Numbered from the stretch's first letter, positions 34,587 to 44,309 are shown. The stretch is 64,000 nucleotides of DNA from Oceanobacillus senegalensis (GCF_900176885.1 NZ_LT839648.1:382428-446427); one strand, 5' to 3'. Translations and numbers: made by a program. Notes: generated from the sequence alone by a model not told the origin.

Positions 34587-36419
34587 TTGTCGAAAAGGTT
34601 TTATTGGTTCCTAATGATTCTTGTTTTGATGATAGGAATCTATCAGGCTAGTAATATATTTAATGAAGCGGAAGTGCTGATTGGCTATGAGAATGAGGAT
34701 GGGAAACAGAAAATACTAGAACATAGCAGTAATGTGGAACATCATTATCAAAATTTATCCGCTTTTTCTGTAACGATGAATAAAAATAGAATTCAGGATC
34801 TAAAAAAGCATCCGGATGTTGCGTACATAACGGAGAATATAGAAGTCTCCATTTCCGCCGACCAAATAACAGAAATATCTGAGTTATTGGCTACAACTTC
34901 GGAAACGGAGAATTGGAATATTAAATTGACGGGTGCTGAAAAAGCATGGATGGAAGGCAGTACAGGAAAAGGGGCAGATATTGCAGTTATTGATACAGGG
35001 GTTTCTCCTCATTCCGATTTAATAATTGATGGGGGTATTTCAACCGTTGAATATACAGATAGCTGGCATGATGATTTTGGTCATGGTACCCATGTGGCGG
35101 GAGTGATTGCGGCAAGTCATAATGGAGATGGAGTCGTTGGGGTTGCTCCCGATGCAAATATCTATGCCGTTAAAGCATTGGATGAGAATGGTGAAGGTCA
35201 GCTTGATGATATATTGGAAGCAATAGACTGGTCAATAGAGAATGGGATGGACATTATTAATCTTTCACTTGGAACAGAGATTGAGAATCCTTTATTGGAA
35301 GAAATTCTCGAAAAAGCATACGAATCTGGAATTTTAACCATTGCTGCGAGTGGAAATAGTGGTGAAGATTTAGTAATTTATCCAGCGAAATATAAAAATG
35401 TCATCGCAGTATCTGCAGTGGATGGAAGGATGAACCCTACGACCTTTACCTCAACAGGTGAGGCAGTGGAGTTCTCTGCGCCGGGCATAAATATTAAAAG
35501 TACATATTTGGATAATTCATACGGTATTGCAAGTGGTACGTCTCAAGCTGTTCCACATGTAACAGGAATGTTGGCCCTTCTGATGGAAAAGTATCCTGAA
35601 AAGTCGCATATAGAATTGCGAGAGGAATTAATACACCATGTAAATGATTTAGGAGCAGATGGCAGAGATGCTGTCTATGGACACGGATTTATTTCTTACC
35701 TACCGGATGATCAGAAAGCTCCGAATGAAGTGTCTGGTTTAACCATTAATGAAATTACTACTAATTCCGTAACATTCAGTTGGAATAATCCTACTAATAT
35801 TGATTTTAATAGAGTTGCTATTTATATGAATGATAGTTGGATAGGTAATGTAGATGGTGAAAAGAACTCCATTTTTTCATTAGAAAACCTTGAAGCAGGA
35901 AAAGAATATGTGATGACATTGTACACGGAAGATCAAATAGGGAATATGTCAAACGGTGTTACCATGACATTTACTACATATTCTGACGATACTACAGAAG
36001 ATAGTTTTAAAACAGCGAATAATGGTGATTTGATTTCTGAGGAAAATAGGGTGGAATCCACAAGCACAGGGCAAAATCAAGAACAAGCGGAGTCAGTTCG
36101 TGAATTCTCTTCCACTAAGAGGGATTTTGGAGAGGGAGAATTAGCTCCATCTGATTTAAACAGTAAGACAGAGAATCGTTCACCTCATAACATGACGAAT
36201 AGCTCAACAGAAGGAAATCAGTCTGATTTAGAAGAGGAAGAAAAACTAGAATCACTTAAGATGAGAAATGCTTTGCCCGAAGATAGACAGCAATCATCGA
36301 TTCTGAAGATAGAAGAAGTAGAAAATAGTGACAGCAACTTTATCATAAAAACAATTGAATTTATCCGACAAGTCATCGTATCTATTGGTAATTGGTTTGG
36401 TGTTACGTTTGGTTTGTAA
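34587..36419 (+). CDS. Subtilisin-like serine protease (S8) with fibronectin type III domain and C-terminal hydrophobic tail
   Basis: The 610-residue precursor has an N-terminal hydrophobic signal or anchor (residues 5-22), a propeptide I9-like region (about 30-90) and a subtilase domain. The catalytic triad is Asp136 in VIDTGVS, His166 in GHGTHVAG and Ser319 in SGTSQAVPH; Asn257 is the oxyanion residue. GTSQAVPH is a mild variant of GTSMA.PH. A fibronectin type III domain follows (about 385-470), then a charged, Ser/Glu-rich linker and a final amphipathic helix (about 590-610) that may tether it to the membrane or wall. I accept the TTG start at 34587 with AAGGAG upstream. A single gene, probably exported. 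Confidence 0.88.
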   Translation: MSKRFYWFLMILVLMIGIYQASNIFNEAEVLIGYENEDGKQKILEHSSNVEHHYQNLSAFSVTMNKNRIQDLKKHPDVAYITENIEVSISADQITEISELLATTSETENWNIKLTGAEKAWMEGSTGKGADIAVIDTGVSPHSDLIIDGGISTVEYTDSWHDDFGHGTHVAGVIAASHNGDGVVGVAPDANIYAVKALDENGEGQLDDILEAIDWSIENGMDIINLSLGTEIENPLLEEILEKAYESGILTIAASGNSGEDLVIYPAKYKNVIAVSAVDGRMNPTTFTSTGEAVEFSAPGINIKSTYLDNSYGIASGTSQAVPHVTGMLALLMEKYPEKSHIELREELIHHVNDLGADGRDAVYGHGFISYLPDDQKAPNEVSGLTINEITTNSVTFSWNNPTNIDFNRVAIYMNDSWIGNVDGEKNSIFSLENLEAGKEYVMTLYTEDQIGNMSNGVTMTFTTYSDDTTEDSFKTANNGDLISEENRVESTSTGQNQEQAESVREFSSTKRDFGEGELAPSDLNSKTENRSPHNMTNSSTEGNQSDLEEEEKLESLKMRNALPEDRQQSSILKIEEVENSDSNFIIKTIEFIRQVIVSIGNWFGVTFGL

Positions 36420-36442
36420 TCTATAGTTAAAAGTTCGGTTTA

Positions 36443-36484
36443 CTAGACTGTTAATGAATGGCTCATTAATAGTCTATTTATTTT
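36443..36484 (+). terminator. Terminator after the subtilase gene
   Basis: TAGACTGTTAATGA pairs with TCATTAATAGTCTA (one bulge/mismatch), followed by a T-rich stretch. Confidence 0.75.
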
Positions 36485-36592
36485 GTGATTCACACTTCTT
36501 ATTGGAGGTTTTCAACAAAAATTGGAGCTGAAATGGTCCCATCATATTTTTCATCTAATTAGTCAAGACTAGAAGGAAAAAGGGGAAATTTG

Positions 36593-37306
36593 ATGGAGCT
36601 TATCCAGAGATATGTTTCAAAGGAATTAACCCATTTTGTTGGTCGTCATCAACCGGAGGATGAGCGGTTTGATTTATTAATTGATATCATAAAAAGTGGT
36701 TGGCTTTTACATAAAAATATCCCAGGCGATATTCAAGTTCAAATCAATACGGATGCAAAAGGATTGGAGGATATCGTTACACCTGGAATCACGTGTTTTG
36801 CGGATATTCCAATTAATGATTTATCCCTACATATGGAGAAATATAGTAATTTTGGATTATCTTTTAAAAAGGATTTTCTGGTGGAGAAAGGGGCAAACCC
36901 TGTTTATTATATAGCAACGAATGGTTTAATAGAAAAACAAAAAGAAGGTAAGGAACAGCGAGAGAGTTATTTTGAAGAGAATATTAAAAGCTATTTTACG
37001 TTAATGAGGGATGTAAAGGAAAGGATACAAAGGAATTCCGATGAAAATAAAGCAATGGAATTACAAATGCTCCAACACTTAGATACCTTTCTTGTAAAAC
37101 ATATTTTTGCATACCTGAAACCTTTTGATGCCTCTAAAACGGACGCGGATGAGGAAAATTATTATTTAGAAAGAGAATGGCGCATTGTAGGTGATGTTCC
37201 GTTTGTCATGAATGACATTACACGTATATTGATTCCTGAGCGGTATGGCAAGAAATTAAGAGAGGTACTGCCAGATTACCACGGACAAATTTCATTTACA
37301 GAGTAA
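36593..37306 (+). CDS. AbiGi-like abortive-infection protein (orphan)
   Basis: The 237-residue cytoplasmic protein resembles the AbiGi family described as the antitoxin partner in abortive phage infection systems. Diagnostic-looking segments are YVSKELTHFVGR at the N-terminus, ITCFADIPINDLSLHMEKYSNFGLSF, FLVEKGANPVYYIA and the C-terminal YLEREWRIVGDVPF. The middle (about 110-160) is helical and charged. In AbiG systems it stands beside AbiGii, a nucleotidyltransferase-like toxin; no such partner is next to it. Neighbours are a protease gene and pantothenate kinase, with terminators on both sides, so it is transcribed alone. ATG 36593 follows AAGGGG. The family call is from motif memory; function in this cell is inference. 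Confidence 0.65.
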   Translation: MELIQRYVSKELTHFVGRHQPEDERFDLLIDIIKSGWLLHKNIPGDIQVQINTDAKGLEDIVTPGITCFADIPINDLSLHMEKYSNFGLSFKKDFLVEKGANPVYYIATNGLIEKQKEGKEQRESYFEENIKSYFTLMRDVKERIQRNSDENKAMELQMLQHLDTFLVKHIFAYLKPFDASKTDADEENYYLEREWRIVGDVPFVMNDITRILIPERYGKKLREVLPDYHGQISFTE

Positions 37307-37349
37307 CGTAGGTTAAAGGCAATACCAACCTCTTGGATATTTCTTAAAT

Positions 37350-37378
37350 AGAACCGGGCTGCTTTTAACCCGGTTCTT
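37350..37378. terminator. Bidirectional terminator between the AbiGi-like gene and coaW
   Basis: AGAACCGGG pairs with CCCGGTTCT around 10 nt. It serves two convergent genes. Confidence 0.8.
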
Positions 37379-37393
37379 CTCATGCTAGGAAGC

Positions 37394-38194
37394 TCACAAT
37401 AGGGTACCGATTGCTCCAGCATGGGACCCTTTATCAAGGAAGATGGGGTCATAGGAATAGTAATCCTGGAATCCACTTAATACGCTTTTTAATGGTTCGT
37501 TTCCGTTTAAGGTACTTCCGACAAAGACTACCTTTTTCATTTGATTTGCTTGTACACATTGTACCGCAAGTGTGATGATGGTTTCTCCTATCATCTGAAT
37601 GAGGCTTGCTACATAATCCTCTACTCTAGCTGTTTTATTCACGTGTGCTTTTCCAAAATTAGCTGCCGTTAAAGCACCTGGGATTGGCGGTTCATGAGGT
37701 GCATAAATGTCTTTTACTAACAAATCACTATTATGGTTTGATCCCTTTTTCGCAAGTTCTATAATCTGATGAAAATCCTTTCTACCTGTAATGATAGAGC
37801 CCATTCCTAATAATGTTCCACCACCTATTCCACTTCCCGCAACACGAGTGGTTGCATCGGAACTAACATGGAAAATCGATGTGCCTGTACCAATGCTAAC
37901 AAGGATGAAATCTTCATCAAAGCTTGGCTTCTCTTTTTGTAATAGATATCTTGTCCCTTTAGCGATGGCCTCAAATTCTTCTACCATATTGGTTTGCTGA
38001 TTCACTGCAGTTTTTATTTGAAAGGATTTTCCTCCGGTAATAAATAGATTCGCATCCGGCTTTAGCATTTGCAACCAATTAAATAAGTTATTTAGATCCT
38101 GATAATCATAGGATTTCACATGAAAATCACCACGTTCTTCATATGCCATTTTAATTAATGATCCGCCTGCATCGATTCCGATTTTTTCTGTCAT
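37394..38194 (-). CDS. coaW: Type II pantothenate kinase
   Basis: The 266-residue protein matches the type II pantothenate kinase of staphylococci and bacilli, an acetate/sugar kinase-fold (ASKHA) enzyme that phosphorylates pantothenate as the first step to coenzyme A and is not feedback-inhibited like type I. Motifs are the phosphate loop GIDAGGSLIKMAY at the start, VSIGTGTSIFHV, the glycine-rich GSGIGGGTLLGMG, and VVFVGSTLNGNEPL near the end. A pantothenate symporter-like gene (panF) is present at 48116. The gene stands alone on the minus strand. Confidence 0.93.
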   Translation of the reverse strand: MTEKIGIDAGGSLIKMAYEERGDFHVKSYDYQDLNNLFNWLQMLKPDANLFITGGKSFQIKTAVNQQTNMVEEFEAIAKGTRYLLQKEKPSFDEDFILVSIGTGTSIFHVSSDATTRVAGSGIGGGTLLGMGSIITGRKDFHQIIELAKKGSNHNSDLLVKDIYAPHEPPIPGALTAANFGKAHVNKTARVEDYVASLIQMIGETIITLAVQCVQANQMKKVVFVGSTLNGNEPLKSVLSGFQDYYSYDPIFLDKGSHAGAIGTLL

Positions 38195-38421
38195 TATTCA
38201 TAGTCCTTTCCGCCATTTATTTCCGACTATTATTTTTGCCATTTTTCTATATTCGATAGTTTTAACATCATTTCCTTCTAATATTGGCATGAAGCACGGA
38301 AATTCATTAAAATAGAGATTGATGAAACTTTTTATGCACCACTAACGTAATAAAAGTATAAGAGGTTCTGAACACATATGATATTTAATGATATAGAAAT
38401 GATATATAGGAGTTGATTAAC

Positions 38422-39066
38422 TTGAAGGCCATTTTACAATTTATCGCATCATCCATAAGCTCTACCTTTGGGATGATGGCGATATGGCTGATTAGTTTTT
38501 TAGGATTTGAACTAACCTTTGTACTCTCTGGAATCGTATCTCTTCTTGGAGGAGTTGCCTTATTTTTCATTACATGGGAAATGATCCAAGTTGGCTTTAT
38601 ACGGAAAAATGGACTTACGAGAAAAGAATATCGATATATTGAATCTAATTTAAAGGAAGCCAAGGGAAAAATTTCGCGACTACAGCGTGCTTTAATGAGT
38701 GTTCGAAGCATTGATCAAGCGAAACAGAATTTCGAAATCATACGCACCGTTCGTCGTATTTATACGAATACAAAGAAGGAGCCTAGTCGTTTTTATAAAG
38801 CAGAGGGTTTCTTTTATGAACGTCTGGATTCCTTAGTAGAATTAGCTGATAAATACGCATTTCTATCTTCCCAGCCTGGTAAAACATCTGAAGTAAAGAC
38901 ATCCTTGCAAGATACCCGTCGTACGATTCAGGGGTTAGGGGAATCTGTGAAAAAGGATTTGTATATCATGCTTGATGAAGATATCGATACATTGCATTTC
39001 GAATTAGACGTTGCTAAAAATTCTATTAATCGAATGAAGAAAAAAGATAGGAGGATGTTTAAATGA
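38422..39066 (+). CDS. xpaC: XpaC family membrane-associated protein
   Basis: The 214-residue protein begins with two hydrophobic helices (about residues 5-25 and 32-52) and continues with a charged, mostly helical cytoplasmic part ([23 protein letters not shown], then a four-helix-like segment). This is the XpaC architecture (5-bromo-4-chloroindolyl phosphate hydrolysis protein); despite the name its activity is unclear. It overlaps the downstream telA-like gene by the ATGA sequence, the same pair as xpaC-yaaN of B. subtilis. I start at the TTG at 38422, with AGGAG 9 nt upstream. Confidence 0.85.
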   Translation: MKAILQFIASSISSTFGMMAIWLISFLGFELTFVLSGIVSLLGGVALFFITWEMIQVGFIRKNGLTRKEYRYIESNLKEAKGKISRLQRALMSVRSIDQAKQNFEIIRTVRRIYTNTKKEPSRFYKAEGFFYERLDSLVELADKYAFLSSQPGKTSEVKTSLQDTRRTIQGLGESVKKDLYIMLDEDIDTLHFELDVAKNSINRMKKKDRRMFK

Positions 39067-40214
39067 ACGAGCAAAAACGAGAAGTGGATGAACTTTTAGC
39101 CAACCCGTTCGGTAAACCTGAAACGAATGATGTCTCCATTTCACAGACGCCAACTGAAATGGATAAACCAAAAAAGGTAATGGACATACTACCATATGAG
39201 GATCAGCAAAAGGCCCTTCAGATTGCAAAGCAGATTGACCATACCAATCAGCAATCCATCACAACATACGGAACAGAAGCCCAAACCAAATTACATGATT
39301 TCTCCCATTCGATGCTGGAGCATGTGGATAACAATGATGTTAGTGAAATTGGTTCGATATTAAAAGACTTAATGAAAAAATTAGAACAAGTTAATCCGGA
39401 TGAATTAAAGCCAGAAAAGCGTGGTTTACTGTCGCGGATGTTTGGGAAAATCTCTAGTACAGTCAATGAAATTCTTTCTAAATACCAAAAAACTGGTGCA
39501 CAAATTGATCGAATTAGTGTGAAGCTAGACCGTAGTAAAAACACATTAATGAAGGATAACGAACTCCTTCAACAATTATTTGATAAAAATCGTGATTTCT
39601 ATGATGCGTTAAACATCTATATCGCTGCTGGTGAGACAAAGCTTGAAGAATTGGAAACACAGACCATTCCAGCATTAAAGCAAAAGGCAGACCAGAGTCA
39701 AAACCAAATGGATGTACAGGAAGTAAACGATGTGATGCAATTTGCAGAACGTTTAGAAAAACGGATGCATGACCTACAGCTAAGTAGGCAAATCACGATG
39801 CAAAGCGCGCCACAAATACGGCTTATTCAAAACACCAACCAAGCACTTGTCGAAAAAATCCAGTCCTCTATTTTAACGGCTATTCCATTATGGAAAAACC
39901 AAATTGCGATTGCACTTACCTTGCTTCGCCAGCGCAATGCCGTCGAAGCACAGAAGAAAGTCTCTCAAACAACCAATGACTTATTGCTGAAAAACTCTGA
40001 AATGTTGAAAGTAAATACCATAGAAACGGCAAGGGAAAATGAAAGAGGATTAGTCGATATTGAAACCTTAAAACAAACGCAGGAAAACCTAGTTTCCACC
40101 ATTGAAGAAACACTACAAATTCAAACAGAGGGAAGACAGAAACGCCAGCAAGCTGAAAAAGAACTTCAAGGAATGGAAAACGAACTAAAACAAAAACTCC
40201 TAGAACTTCGATAA
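39063..40214 (+). CDS. TelA/YaaN family toxic-anion-resistance-like protein
   Basis: The 383-residue cytoplasmic protein matches the TelA family named after tellurite resistance. It is almost entirely helical with long coiled-coil segments. After a variable 50-residue start come the family stretches [34 protein letters not shown] and [31 protein letters not shown]. Translation is coupled to xpaC through a 4-nt overlap, suggesting that the two act as a membrane-bound complex in envelope stress. Tellurite resistance as a physiological role is not proven for the family. Confidence 0.88.
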   Translation: MNEQKREVDELLANPFGKPETNDVSISQTPTEMDKPKKVMDILPYEDQQKALQIAKQIDHTNQQSITTYGTEAQTKLHDFSHSMLEHVDNNDVSEIGSILKDLMKKLEQVNPDELKPEKRGLLSRMFGKISSTVNEILSKYQKTGAQIDRISVKLDRSKNTLMKDNELLQQLFDKNRDFYDALNIYIAAGETKLEELETQTIPALKQKADQSQNQMDVQEVNDVMQFAERLEKRMHDLQLSRQITMQSAPQIRLIQNTNQALVEKIQSSILTAIPLWKNQIAIALTLLRQRNAVEAQKKVSQTTNDLLLKNSEMLKVNTIETARENERGLVDIETLKQTQENLVSTIEETLQIQTEGRQKRQQAEKELQGMENELKQKLLELR

Positions 40215-40262
40215 AAAGCACTTCGATCATTGAAGGAGCTTGGAACTTCCCAGAATAACAAG

Positions 40263-40298
40263 AAAACTGTTAGCTGTTATGGCTAGCAGTTTTTTTTA
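40263..40298 (+). terminator. Terminator after the telA-like gene
   Basis: AAAACTG-TTAGC pairs with GCTAG-CAGTTTT around 7 nt and is followed by T8. Confidence 0.85.
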
Positions 40299-40485
40299 GG
40301 ATAGGATGGAGAGTGCATTTGGAGCAACTAATATTGTAAGCAGTACCCACTATAGTTGTTGGAAATGACAAATATGAATAGCTCATGATAAAATTTTATA
40401 AATAGACCCTCCTTTATCTGACTGGGAATAGAAAGCAAAAGAAGGTTAAATATAAGCATGTCAGATTGTTTTAAGGAGAGATGAT

Positions 40486-41718
40486 ATGTCAGGATCAAAA
40501 AAAGATACCAATTCATATATGCTATCGGAAAAAGATAAAAAAAGTAGAAGCCGTGCATTAATTGGTGCAGCGTTCTTAATGGCAACCTCTGCAGTTGGGC
40601 CAGGTTTCTTAACGCAAACCGCGGTATTTACCGAAACGTTACTTGCTAGCTTTGGTTTTGTTATCTTGGCTTCCATTGTATTAGATATCGGTGCACAGCT
40701 AAATGTCTGGAAGATAATTGCAGTAACAGGAAAACGAGGTCAGGAGATTGCGAGCGCCGTTGTACCTGGTTTAGGTTTTATTGTGGCAATTTTTATAGTT
40801 ATTGGTGGACTTGCATTCAATATTGGAAATATAGGTGGTACAGGCCTTGGAATCAATGCAATGTTTGGAATAGATCCAAAAATTGGTGCCATTATTTCTG
40901 CTGCTATTTGTATTTTTATTTTCCTTTCCAAGGAAGCTGGTGCAGCGATGGACCGGATTGTAAATATCCTTGGTGGAGTACTCATTTTATTAATTGCTTA
41001 TGTTATGTTTGTAAGCCAACCCCCTATAGGAGAGGCAATTTATCGTACATTTATTCCATTAGAACTAGATTTTTATGCGATTATTACTATCGTAGGTGGA
41101 TCAGTCGGTGGTTATATTACGTTTTCGGGTGGCCATCGACTTCTAGATGCAGGAATAAAAGGAAAAGAAAGCTTACCAGAAGTTACGAGAACGTCCGTTA
41201 CAGGAATACTAGTCGCTTCATTGGTTCGAATTTTGTTGTTTTTAGCTGTGTTAGGTGTTGTTTCTGCAGGTGTTAGCCTTGATCCAACTAATCCAGCGGC
41301 AACTGTTTTCCAACATGCTGCTGGTGATATCGGTTACCGACTTTTTGGTTTAGTTTTATGGATTGCAGGGATTTCTTCTGTAATTGGAGCAGCCTACACT
41401 TCTGTATCCTTTTTACGCACGTTTCATAAGAAAATTGATGAAATGTATCGCTACTGGATTATTGCGTTTATTTTATTTTCTACCGCAGTATTTGTTTGGG
41501 TTGGGCAAGCGGCGACATTACTCGTATTAGCAGGTGCTGTAAATGGATTAATTTTACCGTTAACATTAGGTTCGATTATTATAGCTGCACATCATTCAAA
41601 AATTGTAGGTGATTACAAGCATCCCATTTGGTTAACTGTTTTCGGTGTTATTGTGGTCATTTTAACAGCCTACTTAGGGATACAAACATTATTCCAAATG
41701 ATACCACAGTTATTTTAG
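40486..41718 (+). CDS. NRAMP-family transporter of the 5-oxoproline cluster (YcsG-like)
   Basis: The 410-residue protein has about 11 membrane helices of the NRAMP fold, with SAVGPGFLTQTAVFTE in the first helix. True Mn2+/Fe2+ NRAMPs carry DPGN there; here that metal-binding motif is absent. The gene directly precedes pxpB, pxpA and pxpC, and B. subtilis has ycsG in the corresponding ycsF-ycsG-kipI-kipA region. From this linkage I infer uptake of 5-oxoproline or a related organic acid rather than metal. GGAGAG lies before the ATG. The stop is 45 bp before the pxpB start, so one operon is likely. Confidence 0.83.
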   Translation: MSGSKKDTNSYMLSEKDKKSRSRALIGAAFLMATSAVGPGFLTQTAVFTETLLASFGFVILASIVLDIGAQLNVWKIIAVTGKRGQEIASAVVPGLGFIVAIFIVIGGLAFNIGNIGGTGLGINAMFGIDPKIGAIISAAICIFIFLSKEAGAAMDRIVNILGGVLILLIAYVMFVSQPPIGEAIYRTFIPLELDFYAIITIVGGSVGGYITFSGGHRLLDAGIKGKESLPEVTRTSVTGILVASLVRILLFLAVLGVVSAGVSLDPTNPAATVFQHAAGDIGYRLFGLVLWIAGISSVIGAAYTSVSFLRTFHKKIDEMYRYWIIAFILFSTAVFVWVGQAATLLVLAGAVNGLILPLTLGSIIIAAHHSKIVGDYKHPIWLTVFGVIVVILTAYLGIQTLFQMIPQLF

Positions 41719-41763
41719 TAGGATATGAAAATAGGAATAATTTTTATAATTGGGGGGGATATG

Positions 41764-42489
41764 ATGTTTCAAATAGATCCCATAGGTGATAAGGGATTAC
41801 GAATTCAGCTTGGGGAAACTATTTCCAAAGAAACAAATGAGAAGATTCGAAGTCTTTCCCTGTTATTAGAGAAAGAAAATATTTCTGGAATAGTGGAGTG
41901 GATTCCTACTTATACAAGCCTCTCTATCTATTACGATCCATACTATATTTCTTATGAAAAATTGAAAGAAAGAATAGGTACATTGGCAGGGAAATTTTCA
42001 CAGATTGAATTACCACCCGCAGAAGTCATGCATTTTCCAGTCTTTTACGGTGAAGAGATGGGGCCTGATTTATCGAATGTTGCCAAACATAATGGACTAA
42101 CAGAGGAAGAGGTTATTGAGATTCATACGGGCTCGGATTATCTTATCTTTATGATGGGCTTTACTCCGGGTTTTCCATATTTAGGAGGAATGTCGGAAAA
42201 AATTGCAACACCGCGTTTAGCGGAACCACGTTTAAAAATACCGGTTGGTTCTGTAGGGATTGCAGGATCTCAAACTGGTGTATATTCGATGGAAACACCG
42301 GGTGGATGGCAGTTAATCGGAAGAACACCTCTCGAATTGTATGACCCAACTAGAGAGAAACCTATATTACTTCAAGCTGGTAATTATATTCGTTTTGTTC
42401 AAGTTTCCAAAACAGAGTATATCGAGATAGACAATCTCGTGAAACAAAATAAATATCATCCACATATTGAACCATTTAAGGGAGAGTGA
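41764..42489 (+). CDS. pxpB: 5-oxoprolinase subunit PxpB (KipI family)
   Basis: The 241-residue protein matches the KipI/PxpB family, which with PxpA and PxpC forms the prokaryotic ATP-dependent 5-oxoprolinase that opens 5-oxo-L-proline to glutamate. Seen are IVEWIPTYTSLSIYYDP, the hallmark FMMGFTPGFPYLGG, RLKIPVGSVGIAGSQTGVY and PGGWQLIGRTP. In B. subtilis the homologue was first known as an inhibitor of the sporulation kinase KinA. The start is one of two adjacent ATGs (41761/41764) after a GGGGGGG tract. The next gene starts 5 bp after its stop. Confidence 0.93.
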   Translation: MFQIDPIGDKGLRIQLGETISKETNEKIRSLSLLLEKENISGIVEWIPTYTSLSIYYDPYYISYEKLKERIGTLAGKFSQIELPPAEVMHFPVFYGEEMGPDLSNVAKHNGLTEEEVIEIHTGSDYLIFMMGFTPGFPYLGGMSEKIATPRLAEPRLKIPVGSVGIAGSQTGVYSMETPGGWQLIGRTPLELYDPTREKPILLQAGNYIRFVQVSKTEYIEIDNLVKQNKYHPHIEPFKGE

Positions 42490-42493
42490 GAAA

Positions 42494-43261
42494 ATGGACG
42501 AATATTTTGTTGATCTAAACAGTGATCTTGGAGAAAGTTATGGGGCTTTTACAGTTGGTCAGGATGATTTAGTCATGAATTATATTACTTCTGCTAATAT
42601 TGCTTGTGGTTACCATGCTGGAGACCATAATGTTATTCAACAATCCGTGAAAAAAGCAACGGAAAAGCAAGTAGGAATAGGAGCCCATCCAGGTTTTCAA
42701 GATTTACACGGATTTGGTCGTAGGATGATGCAAATAGATACGGATGAATTATACAATTTGATGGTATATCAAATTGGTGCTATCCAAGCATTTGCCAAGC
42801 TGAATAACAATAATTTGCAACATGTTAAACCACATGGTGCTTTATATAATATGGCAAGCAAGGACAAAGAAATGGCCCAAGCTATTGCACAGGCTGTATA
42901 TGATATAGATTCCAACCTGATTTTATTTGGACTTGCTGGTGGAGAGCTGGTTAATATGGGACGGAAGGTTGGACTAAGCGTTGCAGAAGAAGTTTTTGCA
43001 GATAGAACCTATCAGCCTGACGGGACATTGACAAAAAGGACGGAAAAAGATGCCATCATAACAGATGCGGAAGAAGCGGTGTATCGAGTTATTCGCATGG
43101 TTAAGGATGGAAAAGTAGAAGCTATGGATGGTTCGGATATACCCATTCAAGCTGATACTATTTGTGTGCATGGGGATAGTCCGAAATCATTAGAATTTGT
43201 TAGCAAATTAAAAGAAGGTTTGCTGGATAATGGAATTAACATAAGAAGAGTAGGGTTATAA
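42494..43261 (+). CDS. pxpA: 5-oxoprolinase subunit PxpA (LamB/YcsF family)
   Basis: The 255-residue protein is the YcsF-type catalytic subunit of 5-oxoprolinase with a polysaccharide-deacetylase-like barrel. Conserved are VDLNSDLGESYGAF, SANIACGYHAGDH, GAHPGFQDLHGFGRR, VKPHGALYN and EVFADRTYQPDGTL. GGGAGAG lies before the ATG at 42494. It is packed between pxpB and pxpC with intervals of 4 and 1 bp, so the three subunits are certainly co-transcribed. Confidence 0.95.
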   Translation: MDEYFVDLNSDLGESYGAFTVGQDDLVMNYITSANIACGYHAGDHNVIQQSVKKATEKQVGIGAHPGFQDLHGFGRRMMQIDTDELYNLMVYQIGAIQAFAKLNNNNLQHVKPHGALYNMASKDKEMAQAIAQAVYDIDSNLILFGLAGGELVNMGRKVGLSVAEEVFADRTYQPDGTLTKRTEKDAIITDAEEAVYRVIRMVKDGKVEAMDGSDIPIQADTICVHGDSPKSLEFVSKLKEGLLDNGINIRRVGL

Positions 43262-43262
43262 A

Positions 43263-44222
43263 ATGGCAAAAGCTGTGATAGAAGTAGAAAAATCAGGTTT
43301 ATCAACCTCCATACAAGATCTTGGACGAATGGGTTATCAACAATATGGGATGGTTGTATCAGGGGCCATGGATATATTAGCTCTACAGGTTGGAAACTTG
43401 TTAGTTGGGAACAAGAGAGATGCTGCGGGGATTGAAGTTGTCATTATGGGACCTAAGCTGCGTTTCTTAAAGGATACGATTATTGCAGTGTGTGGAGCAG
43501 ATCTCTCGGCAAAGTTAGATGGAAAAGACATCCCTATGTGGACATCGATTTCTATAAAGAGCGGACAAATTATAACATTTGGGCAGCCGAAGAACGGGGC
43601 TTACGCATATGTATGCATAGCAGGTGGGATTGAAACACCGATGGTTATGGGAAGTCGTTCTACATATGTGAAAGCTTCTATCGGTGGCTTTCAAGGTAGG
43701 TTTTTACGAAAAGGAGATGTATTAGAGACGGGGACACCAATCATAAAGCAACGAAGGATGAAGCGGTTAACGAAGGACAGTATCCCAATATATGATACAG
43801 AACGAAAAATAAGGGTAGTATTGGGACCTGACTTAGATGCGTTTCAGCGTTCCAGTGTCGAAACATTTCTCTCTGAAACATACAAAATTACCAAAAAGGC
43901 AGATCGAATGGGAGCGCGTTTGGAAGGGCCAAAACTTGAACATGTTAATGGAGCAGATATTATATCTGATAGTATATTTCCGGGGACGATTCAAGTGCCA
44001 GCGAATGGCCAACCGATTGTACTCCTGGCAGATAGGCAGACAACAGGAGGTTATACTAGAATTGCCAACGTAATTTCTGTTGATTTTGCACGTGTCGCAC
44101 AAAACTTACCAGGAGCTGAATTACAATTTGAAGCAATAAGTGTAGAAAAAGCACAAACCTTGCATGTGAAAAGAGAAAGATTTCTAAGGATATTAAGCAT
44201 GGCAGCAGGGGTAGTTAGCTAA
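43263..44222 (+). CDS. pxpC: 5-oxoprolinase subunit PxpC (KipA family)
   Basis: The 319-residue protein matches KipA/PxpC, the biotin-carboxylase-carrier-like partner of PxpB. Motifs are STSIQDLGRMGYQQYGMVVSGAMD near the start, AYVCIAGGIETPMVMGSRSTY, and the C-terminal ADRMGARLEGP followed by PANGQPIVLLADRQTTGGY. It completes the pxpBAC operon, which ends at a clear hairpin terminator. Confidence 0.94.
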   Translation: MAKAVIEVEKSGLSTSIQDLGRMGYQQYGMVVSGAMDILALQVGNLLVGNKRDAAGIEVVIMGPKLRFLKDTIIAVCGADLSAKLDGKDIPMWTSISIKSGQIITFGQPKNGAYAYVCIAGGIETPMVMGSRSTYVKASIGGFQGRFLRKGDVLETGTPIIKQRRMKRLTKDSIPIYDTERKIRVVLGPDLDAFQRSSVETFLSETYKITKKADRMGARLEGPKLEHVNGADIISDSIFPGTIQVPANGQPIVLLADRQTTGGYTRIANVISVDFARVAQNLPGAELQFEAISVEKAQTLHVKRERFLRILSMAAGVVS

Positions 44223-44264
44223 GTTTTTACTTCGGTTGTAAACGAATGGAAGATTTACTTTGTG

Positions 44265-44309
44265 AAGCAGTGTGGTACGGATAATTGGCTGTACCATACT
44301 GCTTTTTAT
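44265..44309 (+). terminator. Terminator after pxpC
   Basis: AAGCAGTGTGGTAC pairs with GTACCATACTGCTT (one mismatch) around 12 nt, then T5. Confidence 0.88.

Noticed and set aside
40908-41276. A 122-codon Cys/Tyr-rich plus-strand frame inside the NRAMP-like gene
   Set aside because: It is the out-of-frame reading of a membrane-protein gene; the amino-acid composition is typical of such shadows.
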